Under the pieces are notes generated by a model. The model searched no databases. It worked only from the letters and a program-made list of their open reading frames with translations, and was not told the DNA's origin. Below, one piece after another: positions 1 to 10,376 of a DNA stretch of 64,000 bases. Origin of the DNA: Hexactinellida sp. DTS-2022 (taxonomy: Eukaryota > Porifera > Hexactinellida); the NCBI GenBank assembly GCA_028753945.1, contig JAPNXP010000010.1, positions 499,042 to 563,041 of the forward strand, read 5' to 3'. Every line of letters begins with the position of its first letter. The stretch's first letter is position 1. A program made the translations under genes and the position numbers.

Positions 1-695
1 TTCTTTCTAATTTACATTAATTCGATTTTAACTCAGCTGATGTTACTCTCCTTTCTGAATTCGTATTTAGCGGGGCGATATTTCGGGAGTCATTTCCTAA
101 AATTGTTATATATAAATACATATTTAGTTCGATTTTTCAAAGCATTATACTGACCATATGCATGATACCAAAACTCCAAATTTGTTTCTTCCCCATTACC
201 ACTCTGCTATTATTCCTAAATTGGTTGAATCTCATTACAAGCAGTAGGAAGGTGTGTAGAGCTATTCGGTCTAAAATGAAGGAAATTCGCTTGTTTGAAT
301 GGAACCCAGTTCAGTACAGGAATCATTCTTTGAATTTGCAACAATATAGAATTGCGATGGGATTCTTAATTAGCGCTTTCTTCTTCCTTACTTTATTCTT
401 GGGATTTTTAACAATATGTTACTTTATCTTTGTAAAAAGTTGTTTCATTAATACAGTATACGGGATTAATCTGAATTTTAACATGACCTACATTAATGAG
501 ATACGCCAGTTTGAAATAATATTCAACAACTGGGTTGTATATTTCTTCTTAATAACGTATGGAGTTTTATTATTTCTTCCATCGCTCTTCATGTTTCTCT
601 ATCACATGGCTAATCTACTTTATGATCGATGTACTGGGAAAGGAAACATGCAGAAGATTAACAATGCACTATTTGAGCCTCTGTTAAACCAATAA
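1..695 (+). pseudogene. Seven-helix membrane protein copy 1, 5'-truncated by the window and frameshifted
   Basis: The translation matches the C-terminal two thirds of the two intact copies downstream (5246-6313 and 8075-9169), often word for word (for example LYDRCTGKG near the end). Reading starts in frame 1 at the window edge. Near position 87-89 a base present in both other copies is missing (GGGAG here against GGGCAC), so the frame runs into a stop about 65 bp later. The second part is open from 162 to 695 in another frame. Seen directly: a one-base deletion. Inferred: a pseudogene, or an assembly error if reads do not support the deletion. The beginning of the gene lies outside the window. 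Function unknown. Confidence 0.75.
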
Positions 696-843
696 TACTT
701 TAATTATCTTCACCCCTTTTTTTACGTTTTTTATTTATTTTCATAATTTTTTCATTATTATGATATTAACTGTTTTGAATAAAATTTGTTTTAATTGTTA
801 TATAATTTTCTCCCGCAATTTAATTTGTAAGAGTAAGACTTAA

Positions 844-1006
844 TACAGAGGAAGCCGCTTAATCGGGACGCCTCGGGAGTAGGCATTTAGTCCCGTTTAT
901 TCGGTTATCCCAATTAACCGATATGCATTGTACAATTTGATACGAATTAGTCTACAAAGCCTCTTCACGATTAACCTAATTTCCCGATTAAGCGGCTTCC
1001 ATTGTA
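844..1006. mobile_element. TA-flanked MITE with GGAAGCCGCTTAATCGGGA termini
   Basis: The two ends are inverted complements of each other (TACAG.GGAAGCCGCTTAA at 844 and its reverse complement ending at 1006) and are bordered by TA dinucleotides. No transposase is encoded. The CAGT/G-type terminus with a TA target points to a pogo/Tigger-like non-autonomous element. Confidence 0.75.
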
Positions 1007-1112
1007 TAGCTATTGTATAGATTTATAACAGGTTGGGGTCGGTTAATAGCATCTCAGCTGTTAGCTGTTAACAGTTCAGCTCTTCACCGAGTTATTTGGG
1101 ATTTCGTAAGGA

Positions 1113-2556
1113 ATAAAATCCAAAATTGCATCTTGTGCCGACGCATGTTCCTTGGGTGGCACTATATTTTGTTGGTGGTTTATTGATAGTGCCTCCAATG
1201 GAACATGCTGTCGGCACAGGATGCAATTTTGGATTTTTTTTTCGCCAAGTCATCATCACTATAAAGGTGTTAAATCATTTCAAAAAGGTGTTACAAAAGG
1301 CATCGACCCTTAGAGTGGTGGAAGTTTCGTTTTAGTTCACTTCCTTTTAGCGATATTCAAGTTTGAGTAGAATATAACAACTGATGACTCAGCATTTTTT
1401 ATGTGAGTGTTGGGTCATCACCCAACATGAACAAACCCATTTTTAATATCGAATTAACAAAATTGTAAAAACACATTTTTTTAACGATGTCATCATCACC
1501 TCAAGATGTCAAGACCCACTTGTATAGGTGGCACGTGCCATAAGGACCAATTGATAAATTGAAAGTTTGTTTCTATCTTCTATGATCTCTGAGATTTATG
1601 ATATTTAATTAATTAGTATATATAATTATTAATATTATTTATAATTTAACACCAATTTCAATGTCAACTTATATTTATTAAGTTTAATTATTTTGTCATA
1701 AATAATAAATAAATTAATTTGTCCATCAAATTTCAATTCCGCACACTCGATAACCCCTAATAAACAAATTGGGAGCATCTATATAAGTCATATACTGACT
1801 GAATTAATTATAATTAATTACGTCAGTATATTAACAGTGCAATAATATTAACGCAGAAGTAAATATAATCACATAATCTGTCGTTGTTGTGGTATGTAAA
1901 ATCTTAACGGTTCTATCATAAACCATCTTTAGTTTAATGCCATTCATTCATTACTTATTGATAATAAAGTAAATTATTAGTTAGTTATTTTAGCAATGTT
2001 ATCCACGGTGATTTGAGTTTAGTCAACAAATTCCTTATATCATTATATTTTATTTAATCCATTGTATAGTAATACTACAATTAAATAGAAGCCAGCTGGA
2101 ATTTATAAGTTGAATCAATATATTTATCTCAAGTTGAAACAATAGAGTAAGATTTAACAAGTTAAATCAATATAATTATTACAAGTTGAAACAATAGAAT
2201 TAGATTTAACACTTTTACTGAAATTGAAGTGCGAGTAAACAAAGAAATTTCAAACCCCATTTATGGCAGAAATTAAACTTATTTTTGAAAATATTCCTCT
2301 CCCATCAGACGCAGAATTTTATGGTGAATCCAAATGTGAAATAAAATTTGGGGGTTTAGTAAAACATATTTTGAGTTATGGACCAGACAAATTTTGAAAG
2401 GTGTTAAAGATGTGTCAAAAATTCGTTAATCAAAAATCGTAACCCCAGGTGCAAATTAGACGGTCCATACGCACCTACATGCCAAGTTTCAGCCCATCAA
2501 CTATAAAGCTCAGGCCAGGGCACCGTCTACGGAGAAAAAATAAAAATAATAATAAA
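1113..2556. repeat. Tandem duplication, unit 1
   Basis: This block is repeated at 2557-4600. Both units start with the same palindromic element, continue with the same 'aaggtgttaaat' stretch and the same internal text (for example TTTAGCAATGTTATCCACGG), and end with CAGGGCACCGTCTACGGAG. No coding capacity is visible. The units differ by scattered substitutions and by an insertion in unit 2, so the duplication is old. Confidence 0.75.
1115..1240. mobile_element. Palindromic MITE (ATCCAAAATTGCA family), copy 1
   Basis: About 37-bp imperfect inverted arms (ATCCAAAATTGCATC... and its complement) enclose a short centre with GGCACTAT/ATAGTGCC. Further full copies are at 2557 and 26458 and half copies near 25550 and 27199. 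The ORF running through it (1126-1335) is not a gene. Confidence 0.75.
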
Positions 2557-2682
2557 AAAATCCAAAATTGCAGCCTGTGCCGACGCATGTTCCTTTGGTG
2601 GCACTATATTTTGTTGGTTGTTTATTGATAGTGCCTCCAAAAGAACATGCTGTCGGCGCAGGCTGCAATTTTGGATTTTTTT
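2557..2682. mobile_element. Palindromic MITE (ATCCAAAATTGCA family), copy 2
   Basis: Inverted arms AATCCAAAATTGCAGCC and GGCTGCAATTTTGGATT, same centre as copy 1. It sits at the join of the two tandem units. Confidence 0.75.
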
Positions 2683-3238
2683 TCCGCCATGTCATCATCA
2701 CTATGAAGGTGTTAAATTATTTCAAAAAGGTGTTACAGAAGGCAACGACCCTTAGAGTGGTGGAAGTTTCCATTTAGCTCACTTCATTTGAGAGATATTC
2801 AGGTTTCAGTAGAATATAATCTGTGATGACTCAACATTTTTAAAGTGCGTATTGGGTATTCACCCAACTCCAACCAACCCATGCGAATTATTTAATTCAC
2901 AAAATTGTAAAAATACATTTTTTTGACGATGTCATCATCACCTCAAGGTGTCAAGACCCACTTGTATAGGTGGTACGTGGCATAAGGACCAATTGATAAA
3001 TTGAAAGTTTGTTTCTATCTTGTATCATCTCTGAGATTAATGAAATTTAGCTAATTAGTATAAATATTTAATTAATAAATTAATAATTTAACACCATTAT
3101 TATGTACAGCAAAATAAATAAAGTTCAATTATTTGCACTTATTATTAATTTAAATCGAATTTCACTATCATATTTGAATTCAGCGCACTCGATAACCCCA
3201 ATAATCCAATTGGAACCGTCTATAAGTTAAATACAAAA

Positions 3239-3831
3239 CAGAGATGCAGCGGTCTGGACCGGACTGCGGTCCAGACCGGGACCGGACCGGACCGACCGGT
3301 CTCAGCTCGGTCCGGTCCGCTTATTTTCAAGTGCGGTCTAGGCCGGTCCAAATTAACGACTTAACGGTCTGGACCGGTCCATCGGTCTGGACCGGTACAT
3401 TGGTCTGGACCGGTCCATCGGTCTGGACCGGTTCAAAGGTTTGGACCGCTTCATCGGTCTGGACCGGTTCAACGGTCTGGACCGGTTCAACGGTCTGGAC
3501 CGGTTCAACGGTCTGGACCGCTTCATCGGTCTGGACCGGTTCAACGGTCTGGACCGGTTTAACGGTCTGGACCGGTTTAACGGTCTGGACCGGTTCAACG
3601 GTCTGGACCGGTTTAACGGTCTGGACCGGTTCAACGGTCTGGACCGGTTCAACGGTCTGGACCGGTTCAACGGTCTGGACCGGTTCAACGGTCTGGACCG
3701 CTTCATCGGTCTGGACCGGTTCAGACCGATCCATATTGTAATCATGCGGTCTGGACCGGTCTGGATTGTCCAGAAGAAGATCAATAACGGTCCGGTCCGG
3801 TCCATTAAATTGCCGGACCGCTGCATCTCTG
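3239..3831. mobile_element. Non-autonomous TIR element (hAT-like) filled with an 18-bp minisatellite
   Basis: The left end CAGAGATGCAGCGGTC is the inverted complement of the right end GACCGCTGCATCTCTG (one base differs further in). It interrupts unit 2 of the tandem duplication; unit 1 lacks it, so it is an insertion. Flanks (ATACAAAA left, ATATTACAAAA right) give only a rough target duplication. The terminus CAGAG and the size suit hAT, but the assignment is tentative. Confidence 0.65.
3364..3735. repeat. 18-bp minisatellite, about 20 copies of CGGTCTGGACCGGTTCAA
   Basis: The unit contains the palindromes GGTCTGGACC and ACCGGT, and variants (GGTCCATC, GGTTTAAC, GCTTCATC) are interspersed. 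Because the unit is a multiple of three without stops, long reading frames exist on both strands; these are not genes. The array is GC-rich in an AT-rich setting. Confidence 0.95.
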
Positions 3832-4602
3832 ATATTACAAAAGGAATTAATTATAATAAATTACGTCAGTACATTAATTGTGCAAGAATATTCTCGCGAA
3901 ATAAATATAATCACTTTATCTGTCGTTGTTGTGGAATGTAAAATGTTAACGGTTCTATCATAAACCATCTTTAGTTTAATGCCATTCATTACTTATTGAT
4001 AATAGATTAAATTATTAGTTATTTATTTTAGCAATGTTATCCACGGTGAGTTGAGTAAAGTCAACAAATTCCTTATATAAATTAATTTAATTTAATCCAT
4101 TGTATAGTAATGCTACAATTAAATAGAAGCCAGCTGGAATTTATAAGTTGAATCAATTTAATTATCTCAAGTTGAATCAATAGAGTAAGATTTAACAAGT
4201 TAAATCAATATAATTATTACAAGTTGAAACAATGGAATTAGATTTCACAGTTTTACTGAAATTGAAGTGTGAGTAAACAAAGAAGTTTAAAGCCCCATTT
4301 ATGGCAGAAATTAAACCCTTTATGCGAAACTTTCTTGTCCCATCAGACGCAGAATTTTATGGCGAGTCCAAATGTGAAATAAAATTTGGGGGTTTAGTAA
4401 AACAACTTTTGAGTTATGGACCAGACAAAATTTGAAAGGTGTTAAAGATGTGTCAAAAATTTGTTAATGAAAAATCGTAACCCCAGGTGCAAATTAGACG
4501 TCGACTCCGAACCTACATGCCAAGTTTCAGCCCATCAACCATAAAGCTCTGGCCAGGGCACCGTCTACGGAGAAAAAATAATAATAATATAAATAATAAT
4601 AT

Positions 4603-4729
4603 TAAAGGCAGTAAGATTAGAACTGGGCCACTATACTATAGTATAGTCGGCACAGTAATAATAATATAAATAAAGGCAGTGATTCCAATACTGGGCCACT
4701 ATACTATAGTATAGTCGGCACAGTAATAA
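4603..4729. repeat. Two tandem ~63-bp units with an 18-bp palindrome
   Basis: Each unit reads AAAGGCAGT..., ACTGGGCC, the perfect palindrome ACTATACTATAGTATAGT (4630-4647 and 4697-4714), then CGGCACAGTAATAA. The stretch 4730-5208 after it shows nothing recognisable. Confidence 0.8.
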
Positions 4730-5208
4730 GTGCTATATTAACCGAATTTTTGTATGTTAAGTTGTGATTGGGTCAATTCCTTGATGACATTGTCATATTA
4801 ATTTAGAAGTTCTTTAATTGCCAGAGGTTGTTCCGCCTTCAATATCAGTTATACGTAACTCAGAGAAATGTCTCAATATTTAAAGGTAACAAAATACAAT
4901 GTAGTAAATTGAGGGGCAAATTACTGTTTAATTAAACTAACAATTAACTACATTTAAAATGTTACTTGGACTGTAATAACTCCAAATATGCTGTCAGTCT
5001 GTTTTTTCGGCATGAAATCAATATTAAGATTTCATATGAATTGTGCAACTTCCTATTTAAAACTTACCTAGGGATTATTATATTTTTTAGCTTATGAATC
5101 ATATACCTGAATTACTTAATATACTAAATTAATATTATAATCTAATCTTTTAATTAACACCTGAATCCTTAGACTTATATACAAATAAATTAATCTTGAT
5201 TTGGTGGA

Positions 5209-5216
5209 TATAAATA
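5209..5216 (+). promoter_or_regulatory. TATA box of 7TM copy 2
   Basis: TATAAATA lies 30 bp before the ATG at 5246. The same octamer precedes the three ankyrin genes and the LRR/EGF receptor gene. Confidence 0.5.
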
Positions 5217-5245
5217 CATAACTATTGAAGAACTTTTAATTTTAA

Positions 5246-6313
5246 ATGAGTTTGAAAGTCATCATCCATTTTTCCTTGGCTTATTCGATAGGCACAATCG
5301 CAATACTCCTCCTGTTTTATTGGTTGGTTATAATCTCGTATCGTCTGTATTTGATTCAGAACAAACACAAACAGTACCTCGGTGCATTTGAATTAGATTC
5401 ACGTGTTCGTTCACAAATTCTGTATTCATTAGCAACTGTGCGAAATAGGGACATATGCCTTGTTGTACTCATTCTTCTTGAAATCTTGATTGTCGCAATC
5501 TTTTCATATGCAATGCTTGAGATATTTTTAATTCTTTCTAATTCAAAAGATAAAAGAAAGGAAATATTCCCAAACTGTAATTATACGGATCCTACAATCA
5601 CTAACCTCTATATCTATCCAGTCTATGCACTGTTAATTGTAGCACTCTTTATCCTGGTTATCATTCAGATGATGTTACTCTCCTTTCTGAATTCGTATTT
5701 AGCGGGGCGATATTTCGGGCACTCATTCCCTAAAATTGTTGTATTTAAATTCATATTTTGTTGGATTTTCCAAACATTCCTACTGACCATGTGTGTAATG
5801 CCAGATCTTCAGATATTCCTATTTCCAATAATTACTCTGCTATTATTCCTCAATTGGTTGAATCTCATTACAAGCAGTAGGAAGGTGTGTAGAGCTATTC
5901 GGTCTAAAATGAAGGAAATTCGCTTATTTGAATGGAACCCAGCTCAGTACAGGAATCATTATAGAAATCTAAGACAGTATATAATTGCGATGGGATTCTT
6001 AATTATTGCTTTCTTATTCCTTCCTTTAGCCGCGGGGTTTTATTCTATAAATTACTTCTTTATTGTAGGAAGTTGTTTTATTAACACAGTCTATGAGCTT
6101 AATCTGAATTTCGATTTTTCTAATTTATTCCCCAACTACATTATTTCCTTAATAGAGTGGTTTGCATATTTCTTCCTTTTATTCTTTGGAATATCACTGC
6201 TTATTCCGTCACTCTCCATCTTCCTATATCACATGGTTAATCTACTTTATGATCGATGTACTGGTAAAGGAAAATTTAATAATGTATTATTTGAACCATT
6301 GATAAACCATTGA
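5246..6313 (+). CDS. Candidate seven-transmembrane protein, copy 2 (355 aa)
   Basis: I do not recognise the family. Hydrophobic stretches at about residues 8-30, 71-97, 123-150, 163-187, 189-210, 247-273 and 300-327 suggest seven helices. A conserved PNCNYT with an N-glycosylation site lies between helices 2 and 3, and a basic loop (SSRKVCRAIRSKMKE) between helices 5 and 6. If the N-terminus is outside, both positions fit a receptor-like topology, but no GPCR signature such as DRY or NPxxY is present. The ATG follows a TATA box by 30 bp and aligns with the start of copy 3. It is one of three tandem copies; the region from helix 3 to helix 6 is the best conserved. No introns seen. Confidence 0.75.
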   Translation: MSLKVIIHFSLAYSIGTIAILLLFYWLVIISYRLYLIQNKHKQYLGAFELDSRVRSQILYSLATVRNRDICLVVLILLEILIVAIFSYAMLEIFLILSNSKDKRKEIFPNCNYTDPTITNLYIYPVYALLIVALFILVIIQMMLLSFLNSYLAGRYFGHSFPKIVVFKFIFCWIFQTFLLTMCVMPDLQIFLFPIITLLLFLNWLNLITSSRKVCRAIRSKMKEIRLFEWNPAQYRNHYRNLRQYIIAMGFLIIAFLFLPLAAGFYSINYFFIVGSCFINTVYELNLNFDFSNLFPNYIISLIEWFAYFFLLFFGISLLIPSLSIFLYHMVNLLYDRCTGKGKFNNVLFEPLINH

Positions 6314-8074
6314 TAATGGAGTTTATTTTGAGATTTTTGATGTTTCTTGTTTATTTTTATTATTTCTAAATCCCATATTATTGCATTTGCAAGATTTTAC
6401 ACAAATATTCAGTTACATATTTTGTTGTAATCGTACGATTAATTTGGGCGATTATTTATTAATTACCAGCACGCTTCGCGACATATCACAATACAGCTAA
6501 ATACATTTATGCCAATTACGCCATATTATTAACTTCGCTATTTGTTAAGAAATGGACTGGGTCCTGGGGCAAACAGTTAATATTATAAATAAGCGTTCAG
6601 ATTGTCATTTAATTTATAACTACAGTAGAACCTGTCTATAACGGCTATCTAGAATATGTCCCCACATGATCTCATATTAAAATCAACTTGTGTATAGCCG
6701 TCACATGTACATAACGGCCATTTTGGCAGTCCCTTGGGCAGGGGCGAGGCCAGCCTCAACTGTTTTGTGGAACTTAAGCCCCTGGACAATTACTCAAAAA
6801 ATAGAGGTCCAACGAGAACCTCAAAAAAATCTAATAATTTTTGATCCAACCCACAGTGACGTTTTATACTACATTTTCTTGCCAATCCAATCAATCGAGA
6901 TTATTTTCGATACTCGATTGCTGATTTTCGAATCGATTGGATTGCCCATAGTTTAGATAGATTGGAACTCAATCAATGGACCTGGATCGATTTTATTTCT
7001 GTTTCTCGATTGGTGTAATATTTTTACCCAAATTAATTGACAAAATAAGATCTAACATTTTTCTCAAATCATTATTGCAACTTGGTTGTCAGTTTCAGAC
7101 AATGTGTATACCCTTTTTCATTATTTGTTTAAATCAACATCAGAATTTTCGATATTTCAATTCTTTAATCCAAGGGTATGTTCAAATGCGAATAGTATCT
7201 AGTTACAGCTGAAATGCATAAATAGTGGTGGCTCTGAGAATCGATTAGAATTTCAACGAAAATAATATATAACTAGGTAATAAGCTAACAACATGTAAAT
7301 ATTATGATCAACCGTCCTAAATAACTTAGAAAAAATCGAGAAAAACACAAGAAAAATCGATAGAAAAACCTTATCAAATCGATTGCGATTATCGATGGTC
7401 AATATCAATTTGATTTTTCAGGTGCAGCGTCTATTGTGCAACCCACGATATCGGTTGGATTGGATTGACAACCTGATTACAAAGGAATATTGACTAATTA
7501 TATATGAATTATTTGGTCTAAAGCAGAGCTCTCCAACCGTTTTCATTAGTGTATTAAAACATGATTGAGGGCCGCCCGCAAGATCATAATACGTAGAAAA
7601 AATTCCCTCGACAGATATATTTCAATTTTTTGAGATCTGCTTTTATGTAAGTAACTAATTTGTCAATTTCTAATTGTAAATTTGAAACACTTGAAACATT
7701 ATCATTACCATTCAAATATAGATCATGATCTATATTCTAGAGAATTAATTAAAGAAACAATATTAAAGTATATGAGAACATTGATATCTAAAATATTAAT
7801 TTCAGAAATTATCAAATTAAATTTAGCAATGTTGTACTATTTTATAAGTAAACACCATCAGTAACTAGGGGGCTAACTTTATAAAATTTGGGTTGGCTAA
7901 TCATTTACTTGAAGTCTTAATTCAGCCAACAGTTAAGGGGATAATATAAATTCTTCAAATCAATTCAATTGTAACTTAATCATTTACATGTAAGCTAATC
8001 CCTTAGGATATCTACAAAGGGATTTATTTCATTCATTTTTGTATAAAAGTAATAAATTTTGTAATTTGATTATA
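6314..8074. other. Non-coding spacer with degraded transposon fragments
   Basis: No gene is supported. It contains a half MITE at 6621, a GCTTCGC minihairpin sequence near 6473, repeated TCGATTG-rich stretches (6890-7410), and an isolated hAT-type terminus CAGAGCTCTCCAACC at about 7534 whose partner end is not in the window. Short ORFs here have no recognisable content. Confidence 0.5.
6621..6735. mobile_element. Partial MITE, CAGTAGAACCTGTCTATAACG end
   Basis: The terminus TACAGTAGAACCTGTCTA resembles the pogo/Tigger-like MITEs elsewhere in the window, followed by GTATAGCCGT and ATAACGGCCATTTTGG. The matching right end is absent, so it is broken. Confidence 0.5.
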
Positions 8075-9169
8075 ATGAGTTTATTAACTACTGTCCACCT
8101 TTCCTTGGCATATTTGATAGGAATAATCGCTATACTTCTCCTGCTTTATTGGTTGATTATAATTTCCTATCGTCTGTATTTGATTCGGAACAAACGCAAA
8201 CATTACCTCAATGCCTCTAAATTAGATTCTCGTGTTCATACACAAATTCTGTATTCGTTGGCAACATTTCGAAATAGGGACATATGCCTTGTCATACTCA
8301 TTCTTCTTGAAATCTTGATCGTTACATTTTTTTCATTTGGCGTATCCCATTTTCTACGTGAAAAAGAATGGCATCAGATTTCCACTAAAGATATTTTGCA
8401 TAATACATTCCCAAACTGTAATTATACAAATCCAAAAATCGTATATTTTTATGTCTATCCAGTCTATGCACTGTTATTTGTCACAATCTCTCTGCTCGTT
8501 AGCTTTCAGATGATGCTGCTTTCCTTTCTGAATTCGTATTTAGCGGGGCGATATTTCGGGCACTCATTTCCTAAAACTGTTGTATATAAATACATATTTT
8601 GTGGGATTCTCCAAACATTCCTACTGACCATGTGTGTGATGCCAAATCTTCAGATATTCCTATCTCCAATAATTACTCTGCTATTATTCCTCAATTGGTT
8701 GAATCTCATTACAAGCAGTAGGAAAGTGTGTAGAGCTATTCGGTCTAAAATGAAGGAAATTCGCTTGTTTGAATGGAACCCAGCTCAGTACAGGAATCAT
8801 TCTTTGAATTTGCAACAATATAGAATATCGATGGGATTCCTAATTAGTGCTTTCTTCTTCCTTACTTTGGCCGCGGGGTTTTTAACTATAAGTTACTTTA
8901 TCTTTGTAAAAAGTTGTTTCATTAGTACAGTATACGGGATTAATCTGAATTTTAACTTGCCCTACATTAATGAGATACGCCAATTTGAAATAATATTCAA
9001 CAATTGGGTTGTATATTTCTTCATAATAACGTATGGAGTTTTATTATTTCTTCCATCGCTCTATGTGTTTCTCAATCACATGGCTAATCTACTTTATGAT
9101 CGATGTACTGGGAAAGGAAACATGCAGAAGATTAACAATGCACTATTTGAGCCTCTGATAAACCAATAG
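8075..9169 (+). CDS. Candidate seven-transmembrane protein, copy 3 (364 aa)
   Basis: Same unknown family as 5246-6313, with long identical stretches (LLFLNWLNLITSSRKVCRA, RLFEWNPAQYRNH). The start is set at the ATG at 8075 (MSLLTTVHLSLAY), which aligns with the start of copy 2; the open frame extends 12 codons upstream but without an earlier ATG. Seven hydrophobic helices, the NCNYT glycosylation site between helices 2 and 3, and a basic loop between helices 5 and 6 are kept. The helix 2-3 loop differs most between copies, as expected if it is the exposed part. It is closer to copy 1 than to copy 2 in the last third (QKINNALFEPL tail shared). Function unknown. Confidence 0.75.
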   Translation: MSLLTTVHLSLAYLIGIIAILLLLYWLIIISYRLYLIRNKRKHYLNASKLDSRVHTQILYSLATFRNRDICLVILILLEILIVTFFSFGVSHFLREKEWHQISTKDILHNTFPNCNYTNPKIVYFYVYPVYALLFVTISLLVSFQMMLLSFLNSYLAGRYFGHSFPKTVVYKYIFCGILQTFLLTMCVMPNLQIFLSPIITLLLFLNWLNLITSSRKVCRAIRSKMKEIRLFEWNPAQYRNHSLNLQQYRISMGFLISAFFFLTLAAGFLTISYFIFVKSCFISTVYGINLNFNLPYINEIRQFEIIFNNWVVYFFIITYGVLLFLPSLYVFLNHMANLLYDRCTGKGNMQKINNALFEPLINQ

Positions 9170-9385
9170 GTTTTGTTTGTACTTATTTTATACATTTTAT
9201 GTTTCTGGTTTATTTACATTTCTGTAAATTTTGAGGGCTAATTAATACAAATAAATTTTAGTTAACTTTATTTGCTGTTATAATTATATTGATGGACTGT
9301 AAGAGTTTCTAATTATTAAACTAATTTAATTTATTTATTTATTACTAATCGGAATACTACAGTAAATTTCTCTTATTAGGAATAT

Positions 9386-9551
9386 TCAAGCGACCAAAAA
9401 TTTTGTTCACAATTAATATAAGTGAACTCTACTATAATACAAACCCTATATAAGTTGTTAAATTGAACCATAGGGCTTGTTCATTTAAAAAAATATACTT
9501 CATATTGAGCAGACGAAAAGTGTATTTCACAAAAAATAAACCTGACTGTAC
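9386..9551. mobile_element. MITE of the CAGTCAGGT family, incomplete
   Basis: Ends in ...AACCTGACTGTA (right end) and shares 'catagggcttgttca' and 'gcagacgaaaa' with copies at 16890, 21098, 39382, 56531 and 60999. The left terminus is lost. Confidence 0.6.
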
Positions 9552-9652
9552 TGATAATATTGATTAATCTTGCCTATTAAATCCTGTTTGCATACGCTAT
9601 TGGACATAACAATTATTCCAATGTTTCCAATTATTCACCAATTAGTGTATCA

Positions 9653-9973
9653 ATGAATCAGATAATCCAAAGTGAATTCTCTCCTGAACAGCAACAAAGC
9701 CCTGCTATAAGTGAACAGATAAACCAGTTTAAAATGATAATGCGTATGTACAATATTGTAACACAAACTTGCTATACAAGTTGTGTGTTCGCTCATTCAC
9801 AGAAAAAACTAACAGAGGAAGAGAGAGCGTGTGCAAATTTATGTTTAAATAAACTGATTAATGTTAGGAATAGGACGATTCTCAGATGGATGGAGATGGG
9901 ACCGATTGTCGAGAAGAATATTTTGATGGGTATTGCAATGGGGAATGTTCAGCTTCCCGAGAAATTTCTATAA
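9653..9973 (+). CDS. TIMM10B: Small Tim chaperone, TIMM10B (Tim9b)-like
   Basis: A 106-residue protein with the twin CX3C motif of small Tim proteins: C40-YTS-C44 and C60-ANL-C64, 15 residues apart. Family members form hexameric chaperones in the mitochondrial intermembrane space that carry hydrophobic precursors to the TIM22 translocase; the four cysteines make two intramolecular disulfides. The stretch before the first motif (INQFKMIMRMYNIVTQTC) has the pattern of TIMM10B rather than TIMM8/9/13, and the C-terminal extension also suits TIMM10B. The paralogue is inferred from memory of the family and could be wrong. The ATG follows ATTAG by 7 nt. First of seven co-oriented genes. Confidence 0.75.
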   Translation: MNQIIQSEFSPEQQQSPAISEQINQFKMIMRMYNIVTQTCYTSCVFAHSQKKLTEEERACANLCLNKLINVRNRTILRWMEMGPIVEKNILMGIAMGNVQLPEKFL

Positions 9974-10025
9974 AACCATTAGTGATCATTTGATATATTA
10001 TGTAATAATCTGCTTGTTTTCCAAA

Positions 10026-10180
10026 TACGAACACAGATAAAGCGAAATATCGGTTAAGTACAAGGTTTAATTCCCTAGCCTATACAAATACATGCAAGTG
10101 ACTCTGGTTAATACGAATTTCCGGATATTACAAAACTAATTTCGACGGTCCCTTAATGTTCATATTAACGAGTCTAATGT
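10026..10180. mobile_element. Degraded MITE related to the element at 16023
   Basis: Shares 'ttccctagcctatacaaa', 'ggttaatacgaatttccgg' and 'atttcgacgg' with 16023-16177, in the same order. The termini are eroded. Confidence 0.55.
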
Positions 10181-10193
10181 ATTTACTTTAATA

Positions 10194-10343
10194 TACAGTA
10201 GAACCTCGTTAGTACGAACACGATTTTAGTCCCCTCAAAGCCTTCACAATACAAATGATATTGGTTAATTTAATACAAATTCCGGATAAGGCGAATGCAT
10301 TTTGACTGTCCCTTGGTGTTCATACTAACGAGGTTATACTGTA
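10194..10343. mobile_element. TA-flanked MITE, CAGTAGAACCTCGTTAGTACG family
   Basis: TACAGTAGAACCTCGTTAG at the left and its near-complement CTAACGAGGTTATACTGTA at the right. Inside lie 'gtcccctcaaagcctt' and 'tccggataaggcgaatgc'. It ends 33 bp before the GCKR-like ATG. Related copies: 12252, 34079, 62675. Confidence 0.85.
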
Positions 10344-10376
10344 TTATTTAATGAATATTTACTATTTAGAATATCA

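Larger units (their letters stand above)
2557..4600. repeat. Tandem duplication, unit 2
   Basis: Second copy of 1113-2556, lengthened by the minisatellite-bearing TIR element at 3239-3831. Apart from that insertion the order of shared segments is the same. No gene is visible. Confidence 0.75.

Noticed and set aside
3244-3963. Long overlapping ORFs on both strands with repeats such as VWTGST and RPLNRS
   Set aside because: They are produced by an 18-bp minisatellite whose length is a multiple of three; all frames stay open for that reason and nothing resembles a protein family.
8039-8074. Extension of 7TM copy 3 upstream of the ATG
   Set aside because: The frame is open but starts at TTG; alignment with copy 2 places the start at the ATG at 8075. 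The same reasoning moved the starts of the LARGE-like, TRP-like and LRR/EGF genes.
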